Source of the DNA: Nannocystis pusilla
GTDB lineage: Bacteria; Myxococcota_A; Polyangia; Nannocystales; Nannocystaceae
Assembly: GCF_020073745.1 (NCBI RefSeq)
Contig: NZ_JAIRAU010000044.1
Location: forward strand, 1 to 64,000
Reading direction: 5' to 3'
Length of the DNA stretch: 64,000 nucleotides
A program made the position numbers and the translations under genes. Within the stretch, counting starts at the first letter, position 1. Each line of letters opens with the position of its first letter. The notes under the pieces are model-generated. The model made no database searches and was not told where the DNA came from. It was given only the letters and a program-made list of their open reading frames with translations. Positions 49,529-58,738 of the stretch are shown in pieces.

Positions 49529-51058
49529 TTGAACCCCAAAAATCCGCTCGAGGCCTTGCCCGAAGTCTTCGTGTCCTCGACCGAGCTCTCGGAAGCGGTA
49601 TCGCGGGGCATGCGGCGAGGGCTCCTGCGGCAGCTGGGTCCCAAGGTTTACACGAAGAACCTGATGGACCCGCCGGCGAAGATCGTCGGCCGGCATCGCT
49701 GGCAGTTGATCTCGCGTTTGCTGCCCGGGGCGCTCGTCGCCGATCGAACGGCGCTGGAAGCGGCGCCTGCCCCGGATGGATCGGTGTTCGTCGTCGCCGA
49801 TCGCAAGCGAGACATCCATCTGCCCGGATTGATCGTCCACCCCCGGAAAGGTCCGCCAGCGCTGGAGTCTGACCGGCCGTTCATCGACGGGCTGTTCCTC
49901 AGCTCCGAAGCGCGCGCCTTCCTCGACAATATGGCCCCGTCGCGGCGGCGTAAGAGCGAGGTCAGCCGGACGCTCAGCCGAGAAGAGCTGGAGACACGGC
50001 TCGAAGAGAAGGTGCGGCATTACGGCGAGGAGGGCTTGAACAAGCTCCGGGATGAGGCGCGGCGGATCGCGCCGCTCATCGGGCGGGAAGCCGAATTCCG
50101 CGCTCTCGACGGGATCGTGGGGTCCTTGCTGGGGACCCGAGACGAGCCGTTGACGACGGCGCAAGGTCGGGCTCGGCAGGCGGGCTTGCCGTTCGATCCG
50201 ACTCGCATGCAGACATTCGAGCTGTTGTTTCGAGAGCTCCGCGGCGCGACGCATGGGCAGCCCGCGGCCGTGCTGGACGCCGAGAGTCGGGCCACGCTGG
50301 CATTCTTCGAGGCTTACTTCTCCAACTACATCGAGGGGACCAAGTTCGAGGTCGACGAGGCCGCCGACATCGTGTTTCGCGGCGTCATCCCTCCGCGTCG
50401 GCCCGAGGATGCGCACGACGTCCTGGGCACCTGGCGACTCGTGTCCGATCCTGTCGAGATGGCCCGGACACCTGCCTCACCGGCGGAGCTGATCGCGTCG
50501 CTCAAGCGGCGTCATGCGATCGTCATGCAGTCGCGGTCGGACAAGGGACCCGGTCAGTTCAAAGCCCGCTCCAATCAGGCCGGTATGACCGTGTTCGTCC
50601 AGCCTGAGCTGGTGGAAGGGACCTTGACTCAGGGGTACGACCTGTACCGAGGGCTCGACACGGCGTTCGCCAGAGCGGTGTACATGATGTACTTGATCGC
50701 CGAGGTCCATCCGTTTGCCGACGGGAACGGTCGGGTCGCAAGGATCATGATGAATGCGGAGCTCGTGGCGGCGAATGAGAGCAGGATCCTCATACCCACG
50801 GTGTTTCGCGACGACTACATCAGCGCCTTGAAGGCGCTGTCCAACGTCAATCATCCGCACCCCGTCCCCCTCGTGCGGGCGCTTGGCCACGCGCAACGAT
50901 GGGTCGCCGCGGTGCCGTGGGGGGACTTCGAGGCGACGCGGCAGGTGCTCGCTCGCTGTCACGCGTTCCTCGAGCGCGACGAGGCCGACGCGCTCGGGGT
51001 GCGTCTTCAGACTCCAGGGGGCGCGGATAGCGCGGAAGGGTTGCGTGAAGGGCGCTAA
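49529..51058 (+). CDS. Winged-helix/Fic-domain protein with autoinhibitory motif
   Basis: 509 aa from TTG 49529, chosen because GAGAGG lies 5 nt upstream (TTG 49502 is in frame but lacks a ribosome-binding site). N-terminal ~150 residues read like an AbiEi/DUF6088-type winged-helix regulator: FVSSTELSEAVSRGMRRGLLR, then LGPKVYTKNL. The C-terminal part is a Fic domain with catalytic HPFADGNGR (complete HxFxDGNGR), which AMPylates or otherwise modifies proteins with a nucleotide. SNYIEG lies N-terminal to it and fits the (S/T)xxxE(G/N) inhibitory helix, so activity is probably self-restrained. The single-gene layout plus flanking iterons suggests the protein represses its own promoter. Confidence 0.9.
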   Translation: MNPKNPLEALPEVFVSSTELSEAVSRGMRRGLLRQLGPKVYTKNLMDPPAKIVGRHRWQLISRLLPGALVADRTALEAAPAPDGSVFVVADRKRDIHLPGLIVHPRKGPPALESDRPFIDGLFLSSEARAFLDNMAPSRRRKSEVSRTLSREELETRLEEKVRHYGEEGLNKLRDEARRIAPLIGREAEFRALDGIVGSLLGTRDEPLTTAQGRARQAGLPFDPTRMQTFELLFRELRGATHGQPAAVLDAESRATLAFFEAYFSNYIEGTKFEVDEAADIVFRGVIPPRRPEDAHDVLGTWRLVSDPVEMARTPASPAELIASLKRRHAIVMQSRSDKGPGQFKARSNQAGMTVFVQPELVEGTLTQGYDLYRGLDTAFARAVYMMYLIAEVHPFADGNGRVARIMMNAELVAANESRILIPTVFRDDYISALKALSNVNHPHPVPLVRALGHAQRWVAAVPWGDFEATRQVLARCHAFLERDEADALGVRLQTPGGADSAEGLREGR

Positions 51059-51146
51059 GTCCCAAAAATTGGCAATCGGCGGGGCTTAACTCCCAGATTT
51101 TGGCATTCCGGGCGCTTGGCACCGGCCTAACTCTCAAATTTCTGCG
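51055..51146. repeat. Iterons u3-u5 downstream of Fic gene
   Basis: Units at 51055-51074 (CTAAGTCCCAAAAATTGGCA), 51086-51105 (TTAACTCCCAGATTTTGGCA) and 51127-51146 (CTAACTCTCAAATTTCTGCG), offsets 31 and 41 bp. The first contains the TAA stop of the Fic gene. u3 matches u1 at 19 of 20 positions. Confidence 0.85.
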
Positions 51147-51342
51147 GGCCTACCAGGCCGGCCGGTGAGGCCGGCCGAGGCGGAGGCACCGGACTCGTAG
51201 CCGAACAGTTCCATCGTGTCGGTGTGGGGGCGGTCTTCCTTGTTGCAGGTGCCCGGCTTGAAGCCAAACCCGGGCAGGCGGGTAAGCGCGAGGGGCGTGG
51301 CGAGGACGCGCCGGCGTCGCGGCGCACTGAAGACGCCGGCGT

Positions 51343-53010
51343 TCAGAAGTGGAACGCGCCGCCGAGGTAGACGTACCAGTCGTCGCGGACGAGTTGGTTG
51401 GCTCTGTTCCTGAAGACAGCGTCCTTGTTGCTCCCGTAGCGCCCCTCCACGCGGAAGGTGAGCTGCGGCAGGGGCAGATACTCGAGGGTCAACGCCCCGC
51501 TGTGGCTCTGCCAGCCGTTCTTGGTGCCCGTCTTCAGCTCGGGGACGATGTCGGCCTTGTTGTACAGGTACTCGTACCGCGCGGCGATGCCGACCTTCTC
51601 CGTGATCGCCAGGCGCGCGGAGAAGGCCGGCGCGACGACGATGTCGTACCTGTCCCGCTCGTTGTTCTTCTGCATGACGAAGTCGAACATCGGGAAGATC
51701 AGCCAGCGCTTCCCGAGCCAGATCCGGTAATACAGGTTCTGGTAGTGCCTGAAGACCGGCGGCTCGCCCTGCCGGGCCTCGTTGCCCCAGTACATCGTCC
51801 AGTCGCCGACGATCTTGAACGGCCTGAAGATGCTCCAGACGAAGCCGTACCCCTTCTTGCCGTTCGCGTCGCGGATCTCCTGCCAGCCGTTCAGGACCAT
51901 GAACCTCAGGGTCATGTCCTTGCGAAAGTGATAATGGAGCCGGGCCCCAGCCTCGTAGTCCGGGGTGAAGTCGGCGATGTACGCGCGCGTGGCGTGGAGG
52001 TTCTCCTTGTTCAGGACGATCTCGGCGCCGTAGTAGGACGGGAAGATGCCGGCCTCGACCGCCAGCTTCGGGTGGAAGAAGTAGTAGATCGCCGCCTCGC
52101 GGATCAGCTGCAACGACTTCGGCTCTTCGTTGTACAGCGACTCGACGATGTGACCGGCATGCATGGCGAAGCGGAACCGGATCTTGTTGGGGATCTCGTA
52201 CTGGGCTTGCACGAACCCGTACGCCAGCGCGAACTGATTGGCGTACAGCGGGTAGCTCGTGTAATCCCTGCGGCCGTAGTCCTCGACCTCTTGCTTGCTG
52301 ATGTAATCGTAGTACCGATGCTTTCCTTGCGGCCCGAAGGCGTAGCCGAAGTCGCCGTACAGGTTCAGGGAGAGGACGCCTCGGCCGACCCTGGTGCTGA
52401 TCGCAGGTACGATCAGAGCCTTGCGCTTCTCCTTGCACCGACGCGACAGGCACGTGAAGGGCCCCCGCGCCGAAAGGGGCGCAGCCCAGGAGGAGGGGGC
52501 GCCCTCGACGACAGCGCTCGGGGGTGCGGGGGGGACCGCCGCCGGGGCCTGGGACACGGGCCCCGGCGCGACCGGGTCCGGGGGCACGGTCTCACCGGGC
52601 CCCGGCGCTTTCTTGGGGCGAATGGCGCGCTTGATCTCGGCGAGCTCGTTGCGCAGGGCCTCGAGCTCGTGCTGCAGTTCTTCGGTCGTGGGTGGCGCCC
52701 TCGGGGCGTCGTTCGCTGGCGACGGCGTGGCGGCGCCCGCAGCAGGGACCGGGTACGGCGCGGGGATCGCCGTGGTCGGGAAGGTCTGCGTGGACGGCGA
52801 GGACGCGGGCGCGTCGGGCGTGGCGGCGGGCGAGGGCGACGAGACCGAGGCCTCGGACGCGGGCGGCGACGGCACAGGCTGCCAGGCGCCGATGTCGGGG
52901 AGGCCGGATCCCCCGAGCACGAGGAACGCTGTAAGAGCCGCGAGCGAGAGGTTCAAGGGCAAATCCTCGAGGCCGGCAGAATAGCTCCCCTCACCGGCTA
53001 TCTTGTTCAC
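51343..53010 (-). CDS. Outer-membrane beta-barrel porin (BBP2/OmpL-like)
   Basis: 555 aa. N-terminal hydrophobic export signal (LPLNLSLAALTAFLVLGGSG); ATG 53010 is taken, although a TTG 16 codons in gives a tighter signal. A ~90-residue Pro/Ala/Ser linker is followed by a short coiled coil (TEELQHELEALRNELAEIK), as in trimeric porins, and then a ~340-residue barrel of alternating aromatic strands (LSLNLYGDFGYAFG, FVQAQYEIPNKIRFRFAMHA) with the family block EAGIFPSYYGAEIVLNKENL and TRAYIADFTPDYEAGARL. It ends in Phe (YLGGAFHF), the BAM recognition signal. Substrate unknown. Confidence 0.85.
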   Translation of the reverse strand: MNKIAGEGSYSAGLEDLPLNLSLAALTAFLVLGGSGLPDIGAWQPVPSPPASEASVSSPSPAATPDAPASSPSTQTFPTTAIPAPYPVPAAGAATPSPANDAPRAPPTTEELQHELEALRNELAEIKRAIRPKKAPGPGETVPPDPVAPGPVSQAPAAVPPAPPSAVVEGAPSSWAAPLSARGPFTCLSRRCKEKRKALIVPAISTRVGRGVLSLNLYGDFGYAFGPQGKHRYYDYISKQEVEDYGRRDYTSYPLYANQFALAYGFVQAQYEIPNKIRFRFAMHAGHIVESLYNEEPKSLQLIREAAIYYFFHPKLAVEAGIFPSYYGAEIVLNKENLHATRAYIADFTPDYEAGARLHYHFRKDMTLRFMVLNGWQEIRDANGKKGYGFVWSIFRPFKIVGDWTMYWGNEARQGEPPVFRHYQNLYYRIWLGKRWLIFPMFDFVMQKNNERDRYDIVVAPAFSARLAITEKVGIAARYEYLYNKADIVPELKTGTKNGWQSHSGALTLEYLPLPQLTFRVEGRYGSNKDAVFRNRANQLVRDDWYVYLGGAFHF

Positions 53011-53499
53011 CTTTCGCGTGAGAAAGGTTCGGGTCGCCGGAGCCTGAAGGAGTCTTTAGAGGGCCGTGGCGATTGCCTCTGCCCCTCGATGCAGGGGGGC
53101 AAGGACATCACCTGTCGGCGTCGACAGGTGCGCCTCCGGTGTCGCAGGCAGGCAGGGCAGCGGCGCCGATCCCGTCGTCGGGCTCGATCCGCGACGGGAA
53201 CGGATCTCTCCTCGACGTCGGCCAGGACAGCTGTCCGGCGAGCTCGCGGCACGCGACCGTCGCAGAGCACTTCATCGATGCGACGATCGCCTCGCGCGCA
53301 GCAGGTTTGCTACTTGTCCGGCCTATGTGGGCTCGGTGAGAATCGACATGCGCCGTCGACTGGCACATGCCGGTCGCGCGTGGACGGCCCGGCGAGTTCG
53401 ACGTGCATCTGCGTGGTCAGGGCGAGGAGCTCCGCGGTGGTTCGAGGGGCGGGCGGCGGCGAGACGTCGGGCGCGATCTGCCGTTACCCTTCCCGCCGC
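53011..53499. other. Intergenic region with a perfect hairpin
   Basis: About 490 bp between divergent porin and phosphatase genes. CACCTGTCG-GCGT-CGACAGGTG (53110-53131 region; CTG 53112, AGG 53126) is a 9-bp perfect stem of the 14-bp family. GGACAGCTGTCC, a 12-bp palindrome, lies near 53230. No gene was found. Confidence 0.6.
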
Positions 53500-54342
53500 A
53501 TGTCGCTCCCCGGCCGCTTCACCCTCGCGCTCGTCGTCTCCGTCGCTCCGCTGGCGTGCAAGCACGCGTCCGCCGAGGCCGGCGGGGCGGGCCGCGACAC
53601 GCTGTCCGCGGTCGCGTGGGTGCAGACGAGCGCCGAGTACGAGGCGGCGGCGATGCAGGCGTACGCGGCGGCGGGCCGGGTGCTCGAGGCCGCGCTCGCC
53701 GATCCGTCATGGACGGCGGCCGTGGAGCAGACCGGCGAATTCTCGGCGCTGCCGCCGGCGATCATCGTCGACATCGACGAGACGGTGCTCGACAACAGCG
53801 CCTATCAGGCGCGCCTGCTCGAGTCGGGGGGCCGGTTCTCGCCCGACACCTGGAACGCGTGGATCGAGGAGCGCAAGGGCGCGGCGATCCCCGGGGCGGT
53901 GGCGCTGCTCGGCGCGGCGGCGGCGAAGGGCGTGCGCGTGTTCTACGTGTCGAACCGCGACGTGAGCCAGGCCGAGGCGACCCGCGACAACCTGGCGCGG
54001 CTGCAATTCCCGGACACCGACGACCTCGACACGTTCTACTTCCGCGACGCGGCGCGCGGCTGGAAGGACAAGAGCCCGCGCCGCGCCGAGGTGGCGAAGA
54101 CGCACCGGGTGATCTTCATGTTCGGCGACAACCTGTTCGACTTCGTCGAGAAGGAGCGGCCGACGCTGGCCGAGCGCGCGGCGATGGTCGAGGAGCACGC
54201 GTCGTGGTGGGGCACGCGGTGGTTCGTGATCCCGAACCCGATGTACGGCTCGTGGGACGAGGCGCTGTTCGGCTACGACCACAAGAAGACGCCGGCCGAG
54301 CAGGAAGAGGCGCGCCTGCAGGCGCTCGACCCGGCGCAGTGA
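53500..54342 (+). CDS. Class C acid phosphatase / 5'-nucleotidase lipoprotein e(P4) family
   Basis: 280 aa from ATG 53500. Lipobox APLAC (Cys 20). HAD phosphatase with nucleophile motif IIVDIDETVLDNS (Asp-x-Asp), motif II VFYVSNRD (Ser), and the late acidic motif VIFMFGDNLFDF. QTSAEYEAAAMQAYAAA near the N-terminus is the helical lead-in typical of e(P4)/OlpA. These enzymes dephosphorylate nucleotides such as NMN at the cell surface, letting nucleosides enter the cell. Intact and full length. Confidence 0.92.
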   Translation: MSLPGRFTLALVVSVAPLACKHASAEAGGAGRDTLSAVAWVQTSAEYEAAAMQAYAAAGRVLEAALADPSWTAAVEQTGEFSALPPAIIVDIDETVLDNSAYQARLLESGGRFSPDTWNAWIEERKGAAIPGAVALLGAAAAKGVRVFYVSNRDVSQAEATRDNLARLQFPDTDDLDTFYFRDAARGWKDKSPRRAEVAKTHRVIFMFGDNLFDFVEKERPTLAERAAMVEEHASWWGTRWFVIPNPMYGSWDEALFGYDHKKTPAEQEEARLQALDPAQ

Positions 54343-54384
54343 GCGAGCGGCCGCTGCGATACGATCACCCGTCGACGTGCGGGC

Positions 54385-54621
54385 TCACCTGGGAGCGGGC
54401 GCAGGGGCAGGCTTGCCGTCGACGGTGAGGCGACCGTACTGGTCGGCGAGGGTCTCGCGCCTGGCGCCGAAGATACCCTCGAGGGAGAACGACATCATCC
54501 ACACGAACAGACAGGCGAACAGGCCGACGACGGCGATCTGGAGGATTCCGCCGGCGGTGGCGATCGGGGGCCTGGATGCTTCGAGCTCCCACTTGTTGTC
54601 GGCGATTTCGCTGGTGGACAT
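54385..54621 (-). CDS. Small membrane protein
   Basis: 78 aa from ATG 54621 with GGAG 9 nt upstream. One membrane helix (ILQIAVVGLFACLFVWMMSF) between a polar N-terminus (STSEIADNKWELEASRPP) and a short C-terminal tail (SLEGIFGARRETLADQYGRL) ending in Pro/Ala. Well-formed frame; function unknown. It converges on the phosphatase gene, 42 bp apart. Confidence 0.7.
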   Translation of the reverse strand: MSTSEIADNKWELEASRPPIATAGGILQIAVVGLFACLFVWMMSFSLEGIFGARRETLADQYGRLTVDGKPAPAPAPR

Positions 54622-55006
54622 GGTCGTGACTCCGGGCGCCCGCACGCGAGCACCCGGAAACGTGGGTGAGCTTCACCCGCCGACAAGCGCCCTGTCGGCT
54701 CGCCGAGGTTTGCCCCCGCGAACGCTGTTGCCTCCCGTGCCCCTTCCGGCTTGCGGCGGCGCCGCCTGAGGCCTCCGATCCGCGGGGCGTCCGCGCCGAC
54801 GCTCCGGGGAGCGCGCTCCCGGCCGCTCGATCGCCCGCGGCAGGGCCCCGGTGAGCGCGCCGGCAGACGCCGGAGGCCTGCCAGCCGAGTGGGCGGCAGG
54901 ACCGACGGCGCTCGCGCTGCGCTTTTGAGATGTCCTTGGGGTCAGGTTCGATCGCTCGCCGCGCTCGACATCGAGGCCGCGGCGAATGGTGGCAGTCGCC
55001 GTGCGA
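54622..55006. other. Intergenic region with 14-bp unit
   Basis: About 385 bp with no protein-like frame. ATG 54930-AGG 54944 (GATGTCCTTGGGGTCAGG) is one unit of the 14-bp family. Confidence 0.5.
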
Positions 55007-55498
55007 TCAATCGCGGCCGTCGCGGGCGATCCACCGATTCGCGCGGGCGGCCGCGTCGCCGACCTCGATGATGCGCGCGACCAGATCCTTGGGCAGGCCG
55101 CGCGGGCCCGGCGGCTTCGGCGGACGAATGATGATCACGGCGCCGGAGATCTCGTCGGACACGTCGACCGGGAGGCGGCCGCTCGCCGGGGGTCCGACGA
55201 GCGCGAGGTGCTTCGCCGTCTCGCCCTCGCGCACGGCGGCGATCTTCCGCTGGTCCACGTCGACGAGGAAGGCCATGAACCGGGCGGGATCGTCGGCGTG
55301 CGGGGTGACGACGACGGCGCCGTCGGCCACCTCGGGCCACCGCGGGCCCGCCTTCCAGTCGCTGAAGCGCTCCATCGCCACGACTTCGGGGACCTCGAGC
55401 GAGCCGGGGCTCCCGGTCCGCCAGCACGACTTCGAGTTGGCCGGTCCGGGCGAGATCGGGGCGAGCCACAGCGCGGCGAGAATCACGGCGATTTGCAT
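55007..55498 (-). CDS. Exported protein of unknown function
   Basis: 163 aa from ATG 55498. N-terminal export signal MQIAVILAALWLAPISPGPA. The mature domain carries SKSCWRTGSPGSLEV, VVAMERFSDWKAGPRWPEV, ARFMAFLVDVDQRKIAAVRE and SGAVIIIRPPKPPGP; alternating hydrophobic strands suggest a small beta domain. Single Cys, no lipobox. No family recognised; the frame is clean and AT/GC pattern normal. Confidence 0.65.
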   Translation of the reverse strand: MQIAVILAALWLAPISPGPANSKSCWRTGSPGSLEVPEVVAMERFSDWKAGPRWPEVADGAVVVTPHADDPARFMAFLVDVDQRKIAAVREGETAKHLALVGPPASGRLPVDVSDEISGAVIIIRPPKPPGPRGLPKDLVARIIEVGDAAARANRWIARDGRD

Positions 55499-55642
55499 GA
55501 GGAGCGTCTTTCTGCGCGCCGGAGCGCGCGTCGGTCCGAGGTCGATCGAGGAGAGGGTAGCGGCGTCGCGTTCGAGCGTCGCTTTCGCCGGCGACAGCCG
55601 AACGCGGCGCGGCACGAGGCCGCGCGCGCGAGCGGCCGCGCG

Positions 55643-57502
55643 CTACGGCGAGAAGTAGCCGTGCGCGAGGTAGGCCGGGTCGAACACGGTGCCCGTCGAC
55701 CGGGCGACGTACACGTCGGCGGCCTGGTCCTGGGTGAAGCGGAGGAGGTCGTCCTTGCCGTCGCCGTCGACGTCGCCGACCAGCAGGGCGTCGCTGCGGT
55801 CGCCGAAGTCGAGGTCACGCAGCGTCTGGGCCAGGCCGGAGCCGGTCGACTGGCCGACGTAGACCCAGCCGTTGCCGACGAAGCGGAGCACGTCGTCCTT
55901 GCCGTCGCCGTTGAAGTCGCCGACCGCGGGCACCTCGCCGACAGCGGCGAAGTTGGTGTTCCAGGTCGTGCGCACGCCGAAGCCGGTGCCGGTCGAGAGG
56001 GCCACGCGCACCTGCCTGCCGTTCATGTCCTGCGTGAAGTTGACGAGGTCGGCCCGGCCGTCGCCGTTGAGGTCGGCGAGCATCGGCGACTCGCCGGTGT
56101 AGGCGAACTCCTCGTGCCATTTGGTCTTGGGGCCGAAGCCGGAGACGGTGGCGAGCATGACGTGGACGTCGGCGCTGCCGTCGTTGGCGAACACGACGGC
56201 GTCGGCGCGGCCGTCGCCGTTGACGTCACCCACGGCGCCGATGCTGACCGCGGTGGTGGTGCCGACCGGCGTGGTGTGGACGCCGCCGTTGAAGTCGTAG
56301 CCGCGCGAGCGGCTGACCCACACCTGCTTGTCGGTGAAGGCCCAGATGTCGGCCCGACCGTCGCCGTCGAAGTCGCCGAGCATCGGCGTGTGACCGCGAT
56401 GGGCCCACCAGTCCTGCCACTTCTGCGCGGTGCCGAAGGTGGTGCCGTTGGACAGCGCGACGTAGACGTCGAGCGGCCCGCTGGACGAGTCGCCGTGGGT
56501 GAAGGTGACGATGTCGTCCCGGCCGTCGCCGTTGACGTCACCGACCGCCGGCGTCTCGTGCAAGACGGTCTTGAGCCAGCGGTGCAGCGTCGGCGCGCCG
56601 ATGCGGCTGAACAGCGAGGGGCTGATCGGGTCGTAGTACTGGTAGCCCCAGTCGCAGCCGCTCGTGTAGAGGTGCACCCCGATCTGCTTCCACCCGTTGG
56701 CCGTCTGCACGAGCAGCGGGCCGCCCTCGTCGCCGTCGCAGGCGCCGGCCGGGGCCTCGCCGGCCATGAGCTGGAGCGCCGGGTCGAAGTCGCCGTCGAG
56801 CCACTGCTGGTCGGGATCGCTGTCGGCCAGCACGGGGAGCTGGATCTTCTGCAGGCTGCCCGAGAGGGAGCCGCCCGGGACGAGGTCGCCCCAGCCGAGC
56901 GCCGTGGCGAGCGCGCCCGGCAGCCACTTCGCGCGGTCGCTCGGGCCGAAGGGGCTGGCGATCTCGACCGGCTCGAAGCTCGAGGGCGACGACAGCACCA
57001 CGACCGCGAGGGCGTGGGGGTTGTGGTGGACCGGCAGCGCAGGGTTGTAATCGGGGTGCACGATGATCTGGGCGGCGCCGCGGGTCTCCTGGCCCGCGCC
57101 CTGGCCCAGGCTGGTGTCGCCGATGCCGATGCTCACCGCGCCGGGCTGCACGATCGCCCCGTTGCCGGTGAGACAGGCGGCGGAGGTCAGCACGCGCGTC
57201 GGCGTGACCAGGGTGCCGCCGCAGATCTTGTAGTAGGGCGAGTTGACGATGACCGTGGCCATGAACGGAAATTCGCCGGCGCCGGCCGGTTGACCCCCGA
57301 CGATGGCCGAGGGCTCGACGGCGGCCGCGAGACCGTCGAGCGCGTCGAGCTCGAAGGCTTCGCCGGTGTCGGTGTCGTCGCCGGATTCGGCCTTGGCGAA
57401 GATGTCGTCGGTGTCCGTTGCCCCGGCGGTGACGCCGTCGCAGGCGCTGATGGCGGGGAGCAGGGAGGCGAGGGTGATAGTAATGAGGATCCGGGGTGGC
57501 AT
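55643..57502 (-). CDS. Catalytically dead trypsin-like domain fused to FG-GAP repeats
   Basis: 619 aa from ATG 57502. Lipobox AISAC (Cys 21). Residues ~67-300 are a chymotrypsin-fold domain starting IVGGQPAGAGEFPFMATV. The His site reads VLTSAAC (Ala109 in place of His), the Asp site NPHALAVV (Pro162), and the Ser site CDGDEGGPLL (Glu259 in place of Ser), so all three catalytic residues are gone while the fold landmarks and Cys pairs remain. Residues ~310-610 form seven FG-GAP/VCBS units with calcium loops (DVNGDGRDD, DFDGDGRAD, DLNGDGRAD, DVDGDGKDD). Likely a surface binding protein rather than a protease. Confidence 0.88.
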   Translation of the reverse strand: MPPRILITITLASLLPAISACDGVTAGATDTDDIFAKAESGDDTDTGEAFELDALDGLAAAVEPSAIVGGQPAGAGEFPFMATVIVNSPYYKICGGTLVTPTRVLTSAACLTGNGAIVQPGAVSIGIGDTSLGQGAGQETRGAAQIIVHPDYNPALPVHHNPHALAVVVLSSPSSFEPVEIASPFGPSDRAKWLPGALATALGWGDLVPGGSLSGSLQKIQLPVLADSDPDQQWLDGDFDPALQLMAGEAPAGACDGDEGGPLLVQTANGWKQIGVHLYTSGCDWGYQYYDPISPSLFSRIGAPTLHRWLKTVLHETPAVGDVNGDGRDDIVTFTHGDSSSGPLDVYVALSNGTTFGTAQKWQDWWAHRGHTPMLGDFDGDGRADIWAFTDKQVWVSRSRGYDFNGGVHTTPVGTTTAVSIGAVGDVNGDGRADAVVFANDGSADVHVMLATVSGFGPKTKWHEEFAYTGESPMLADLNGDGRADLVNFTQDMNGRQVRVALSTGTGFGVRTTWNTNFAAVGEVPAVGDFNGDGKDDVLRFVGNGWVYVGQSTGSGLAQTLRDLDFGDRSDALLVGDVDGDGKDDLLRFTQDQAADVYVARSTGTVFDPAYLAHGYFSP

Positions 57503-57741
57503 GATGGTCGGTCTCGCTCGCGCGCCGGCGGTCGCGTCGCGCTCTGCCGCGACAACGCCGGGTCGTCGCGATCTTCCCGACGGGCGAGAAAAAAAATCGC
57601 AGGCCGGAGGTGAGCGCGGGGGTCTGCACAATCGTCGAGGACGAGAGTTGAGACATGCAAGAATCCGGGGTTGTCGGACGGCGCGACGCCGATGCGACAT
57701 CGCCCGTGGACGGCCCCGTGAGAGCGGTGCTACGGAGCGGT

Positions 57742-58359
57742 ATGCAACGGGTTCATTCGAGGGTGAGTGGTCTGATCGTCGCGGCGATCGTCGCGGCTTG
57801 CGACGGCGCGGCCCCGGGCGCGGGCGCGGAGGCGCAGCCCGCCGCGGCCGAGGCGAAGTCGACACCGGCCGCGGCGCGGTCCGACGAGCCGTCGCGGACG
57901 GCGAAGGACAGGGGAGACGCGACGGTGACGATGGACGGCAAGCCGTGGACGGCCGACCGCTGCTCGGCGCGGATCAAGGCCGTCGACGGCGGCGAGAAGT
58001 TGGCGGTGTCGTGCAGCCGTATGGTGACGAGCGACGGGTCGGTGAGCGGCGATCAGCTCACGCTCGTCGTCGAGGACTACAAGGGCGCCGGGACGTACAC
58101 GACGACCGGCAGCTCGCACTTCGCGACGGTGGGGGTCGACACGGCCGCCGCCGGGGCGGCGCAGGACGGGGACGCGAAGAACGAGGTCGTGGCCGACAGC
58201 ATCCGCGGAGCTCGACACGTGAGCCTGGCGGGCGCGCAGGTGGTCGTCGGCGCCGTCTCCGACGCGGCGGTCGACGGCAGCTTCGCCTGGACGCCGGAGG
58301 CCGGGAAGGAGGGGCCGACGCTGGCCGACGGGAAGTTCCACGCGGTGCGCAAGGACTGA
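57742..58359 (+). CDS. Lipoprotein of unknown function
   Basis: 205 aa from ATG 57742 (GGAG ~5 nt upstream; an in-frame ATG at 57655 would add 29 Arg-rich residues). Lipobox AIVAAC (Cys 20), Ala/Pro/Glu linker, then a domain with DATVTMDGKPWTADRCSARI, KLAVSCSRMVTSDGSVSGDQ, AGTYTTTGSSHFATVG and DGSFAWTPEAG. Two Cys in the domain probably pair. The strand pattern recalls small beta-sandwich lipoproteins. Divergent from the dead-protease gene. Confidence 0.75.
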   Translation: MQRVHSRVSGLIVAAIVAACDGAAPGAGAEAQPAAAEAKSTPAAARSDEPSRTAKDRGDATVTMDGKPWTADRCSARIKAVDGGEKLAVSCSRMVTSDGSVSGDQLTLVVEDYKGAGTYTTTGSSHFATVGVDTAAAGAAQDGDAKNEVVADSIRGARHVSLAGAQVVVGAVSDAAVDGSFAWTPEAGKEGPTLADGKFHAVRKD

Positions 58360-58378
58360 GCCCGCGTAACCCTCGAGC

Positions 58379-58738
58379 TCACGCGCTCGGTGGGCCGCCG
58401 ATCGCGTGGGCGAGCACGGAGGCGATCGCGGTCACCACGATCACGGTGACCGCGTAGCGCCGCCAGTGCGCCAGCGTGGCCGGCTCGCCGCTGGCGGTCT
58501 TGCCGGCCCAGCGGGTGATGTCGACGCGCCGCGCGGCGATCGTCAGCACGACCGTGAGCCAGACGACGTAGTCGAGCCGCGAGGGAAAGTCGGCGCCGCC
58601 GAGGGCGATCGTCGCCAGCGAGGCGTACACGATCGCGTTGCCGACGAGCATCCAAAACAGTCGGAGCGCGCAGCCCGCCGGAGCAGGCGCGTGGTCGGGG
58701 GTATTCTGTTGTTGCACGGTTCGCCTCCGCAGCCGCAC
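58379..58738 (-). CDS. Small membrane protein
   Basis: 119 aa from ATG 58738; the first ~25 residues are basic and Gln/Pro-rich, so a later GTG (before QQQNTP) is possible. Three membrane helices: LFWMLVGNAIVYASLATIAL, DYVVWLTVVLTIAARRV-flanked segment, and YAVTVIVVTAIASVLAHAIG. No recognised family. Convergent with the 57742 lipoprotein (19-bp gap). Confidence 0.65.
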   Translation of the reverse strand: MRLRRRTVQQQNTPDHAPAPAGCALRLFWMLVGNAIVYASLATIALGGADFPSRLDYVVWLTVVLTIAARRVDITRWAGKTASGEPATLAHWRRYAVTVIVVTAIASVLAHAIGGPPSA

